14,473 bases of DNA. It comes from Calditrichota bacterium (GTDB lineage Bacteria; Calditrichota; Calditrichia; Calditrichales; Calditrichaceae). The position numbers and the translations under genes were made by a program. The notes beneath the pieces are model-generated. The model saw only the letters and a list, made by a program, of their open reading frames with translations. It had not been told where the DNA came from and did no database searches. Positions 12,920 to 14,473 of the stretch are shown in pieces. Positions within the stretch are counted from its first letter, which is position 1. Each line of letters starts with the position of its first letter. The stretch covers positions 1-14,473 of the forward strand of contig JAJRSN010000249.1 of NCBI GenBank assembly GCA_024278715.1. Direction: 5' to 3'.

Positions 12920-14466
12920 GTATAGAACGCAAAATTTTAGAATTAAAAGAGAAGCAGGAAATCGCCAAATTAGGCGGCGGCGAAAAATCCATCCAAAAGC
13001 AGCACGAAAAAGGAAAACTCACCGCTCGCGAACGTATCGATTTGCTTTTGGACGAGAACAGCTTTGAAGAGATCGACATGTTTCGAATGTCCGCGGACAA
13101 AAGTCTTACCGATGTGGAGCGGAAAGTTTTTGGAGACGGCATAGTGACCGGATACGGAACCATTCACGGTCGTCTGGTTTTTGTTTATTCGTTTGATTTT
13201 ACCGTTTATGGCGGATCGCTTTCGCAGGTGGTAGCCGAGAAAGTGGTTAAAATTCAGGAAATGGCGGCAAAGAACGGAGCGCCCATCATCGGGATTAATG
13301 ATTCCGGCGGCGCGCGAATTCAGGAAGGTGTGGATTCCCTTGCGGGCTACACCAGCATCTTTTTAAACAACGTGCTGCATTCGGGCGTAATTCCGCAAAT
13401 CAGCGCAGTTGTGGGACCTGCCGCCGGCGGGGCGGTGTATTCTCCGGCGTTGACTGATTTTATTTTTATGGTTCGCAATACTTCGTTTATGTTTTTGACC
13501 GGACCTAAAATCGTAAAATCCGTCAATCACGAAGACGTTACCGCGGACGAGCTGGGCGGCGCGGACGTTCATGCGACAAAAAGCGGGATTACCCATTTTA
13601 CCTTTGACGACGAACAGTCGCTGTTTGCCTCCATTCGCGAATTGATGACCTATCTGCCCAACAACAATATGGAAGAGCCCTTGCTGGTTGCTACCGAAGA
13701 CCCTCCCGAACGCGTGGATGAACGCCTTAATTACATTATTCCGGATAATCCTCACAAGCCTTACGATATGAAAGAGATAATCCGCATTGTTCTGGATGAC
13801 GAAAAATTTTTAGAAGTTCAGGAGCTATACGCGCAAAATATTGTAATCGGTTTCGGGCGATTGAACGGGCGCTCTGTCGGCGTGGTGGCAAATCAGCCAA
13901 AATACCTTGCGGGCGTTATCGACAGCAACGCGTCGGTTAAGGCGGCTCGTTTCGTCCGTTTTTGCGACGCGTTCAATATTCCCATCATCACTTTTGAAGA
14001 TGTTCCGGGTTTTATGCCAGGTACGGTTCAGGAATACAACGGAATTATTCGTCACGGAGCAAAGATGCTTTACGCTTACGCCGAGGCAACGGTACCCAAA
14101 ATTACGGTTATTACCCGCAAGGCTTATGGCGGGGCTTTTTGCGTAATGAATTCAAAGCATTTACGCGGCGACATGGTTTACGCTTGGCCCACAGCGGAAA
14201 TTGCTGTGATGGGACCGGAAGGCGCCAGTGAGATTATTTTTGCCAAGGAGATCAAAAAATCCGCGGATCCCCAAGCCACCCTGCAGGAAAAAATTCGTGA
14301 GTATCGGGAGAAATTCGCCAATCCTTATGTGGCAGCCGGGCGCGGTATGATTGACGAAGTGATTGAGCCCAAAATTACGCGTTACAAATTAATCAAAGCG
14401 CTGGAAATGCTAAAAAGCAAACGGGATGAGAATCCTCCCAAAAAACACGGCAATATACCGCTTTAG
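12916..14466 (+). CDS. Biotin-dependent acyl-CoA carboxyltransferase (propionyl-CoA carboxylase beta / methylmalonyl-CoA decarboxylase alpha)
   Basis: Carboxyltransferase subunit moving a carboxyl group between biotin and propionyl-CoA/methylmalonyl-CoA. The 516-residue protein is complete, ending in the hallmark 'PPKKHGNIPL'. The N-terminal crotonase-like domain contains 'INDSGGARIQEGVDSLAGY' and the oxyanion segment 'GPAAGGAVYSPALTDF' (168-182). The C-terminal domain has 'FEDVPGFMPGTVQEYNGII' and 'RKAYGGAFCVMNSKHLRGD', then 'AWPTAEIAVMGPEGA'. Cys409 occupies the position that is Asp in many propionyl-CoA carboxylase beta subunits. The ATG at 12916 (ATGA overlap with the epimerase, GGAG 9 nt upstream) is preferred to a TTG at 12892. 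Whether it works as an ATP-driven carboxylase or a sodium-pumping decarboxylase depends on partner subunits beyond the window. Symbols mmdA or pccB could both apply. Confidence 0.93.
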   Translation: MSIERKILELKEKQEIAKLGGGEKSIQKQHEKGKLTARERIDLLLDENSFEEIDMFRMSADKSLTDVERKVFGDGIVTGYGTIHGRLVFVYSFDFTVYGGSLSQVVAEKVVKIQEMAAKNGAPIIGINDSGGARIQEGVDSLAGYTSIFLNNVLHSGVIPQISAVVGPAAGGAVYSPALTDFIFMVRNTSFMFLTGPKIVKSVNHEDVTADELGGADVHATKSGITHFTFDDEQSLFASIRELMTYLPNNNMEEPLLVATEDPPERVDERLNYIIPDNPHKPYDMKEIIRIVLDDEKFLEVQELYAQNIVIGFGRLNGRSVGVVANQPKYLAGVIDSNASVKAARFVRFCDAFNIPIITFEDVPGFMPGTVQEYNGIIRHGAKMLYAYAEATVPKITVITRKAYGGAFCVMNSKHLRGDMVYAWPTAEIAVMGPEGASEIIFAKEIKKSADPQATLQEKIREYREKFANPYVAAGRGMIDEVIEPKITRYKLIKALEMLKSKRDENPPKKHGNIPL

Positions 14467-14473
14467 GAGGATG
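14465..14473 (+). promoter_or_regulatory. Shine-Dalgarno abutting an ATG at the window edge
   Basis: AGGAGG (14465-14470) overlaps the stop of the carboxyltransferase and is followed at once by ATG (14471-14473). The spacing of zero is too short for use of this ATG with this site, so the next gene of the operon probably starts a few codons further on, outside the window. Confidence 0.45.

Noticed and set aside
1..14473. CRISPR array, tRNA, rRNA, prophage or defence island
   Set aside because: No regularly spaced repeats, RNA gene signatures, integrases or transposase genes were found in reading both strands.

Overview
The window is about 14.5 kb of ordinary-looking bacterial chromosome with moderate G+C genes and AT-rich gaps. 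It is densely packed, and almost every gene can be assigned to a family. The mix of features suggests a Gram-negative (outer-membrane) anaerobe or facultative thermophile-like lineage of the FCB / Calditrichota type: a two-subunit methylmalonyl-CoA mutase, a mitochondrial-type citrate synthase, an outer-membrane barrel protein and a secreted beta-propeller protein. That placement is an inference from gene content; no rRNA or other phylogenetic marker is present.

Layout. Positions 1-4779 (+) hold a compact run: the 3' part of a membrane-anchored protein with a very acidic N-terminal segment, rsmD, coaD, pta, a small FmdB-type zinc ribbon protein and citrate synthase. It is closed by a strong hairpin terminator at 4802-4836 that can probably stop transcription from both sides. 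Positions 4887-7750 (-) hold hflX followed by a secreted beta-propeller protein, with a recognisable promoter upstream of hflX. Positions 7883-9020 (-) hold a single outer-membrane barrel protein with its own terminator and a near-consensus promoter. Positions 9021-9448 are a long divergent intergenic region: an approximately 120-bp element built of nested inverted repeats, then an AT-rich leader. Positions 9449-14466 (+) hold the propionyl-CoA/methylmalonyl-CoA/succinyl-CoA operon: mutase large subunit (in two overlapping frames), mutase B12-binding subunit, meaB, methylmalonyl-CoA epimerase and a biotin-dependent carboxyltransferase, nearly all joined by 4-nt start/stop overlaps.

How the genes work together. 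The carboxyltransferase interconverts propionyl-CoA and (S)-methylmalonyl-CoA, the epimerase converts the S and R forms, the two-part B12 mutase converts (R)-methylmalonyl-CoA to succinyl-CoA, and MeaB protects and reloads the mutase. Citrate synthase and phosphate acetyltransferase upstream connect acetyl-CoA to the TCA cycle and to acetyl phosphate, and CoaD makes the CoA precursor used by all of them.

Most noteworthy: the mutase large subunit is interrupted exactly at GCA AAA AAG AG, the sequence found at the E. coli dnaX programmed -1 frameshift site, with a Shine-Dalgarno-like AAGGA 12 nt upstream and a possible hairpin downstream. A -1 shift there restores a perfect family sequence of 557 residues. 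Sequencing error, true mutation, translational coupling of a split enzyme and programmed frameshifting are all possible. The second oddity is hflX, whose conserved N-terminus extends upstream of every canonical start codon.
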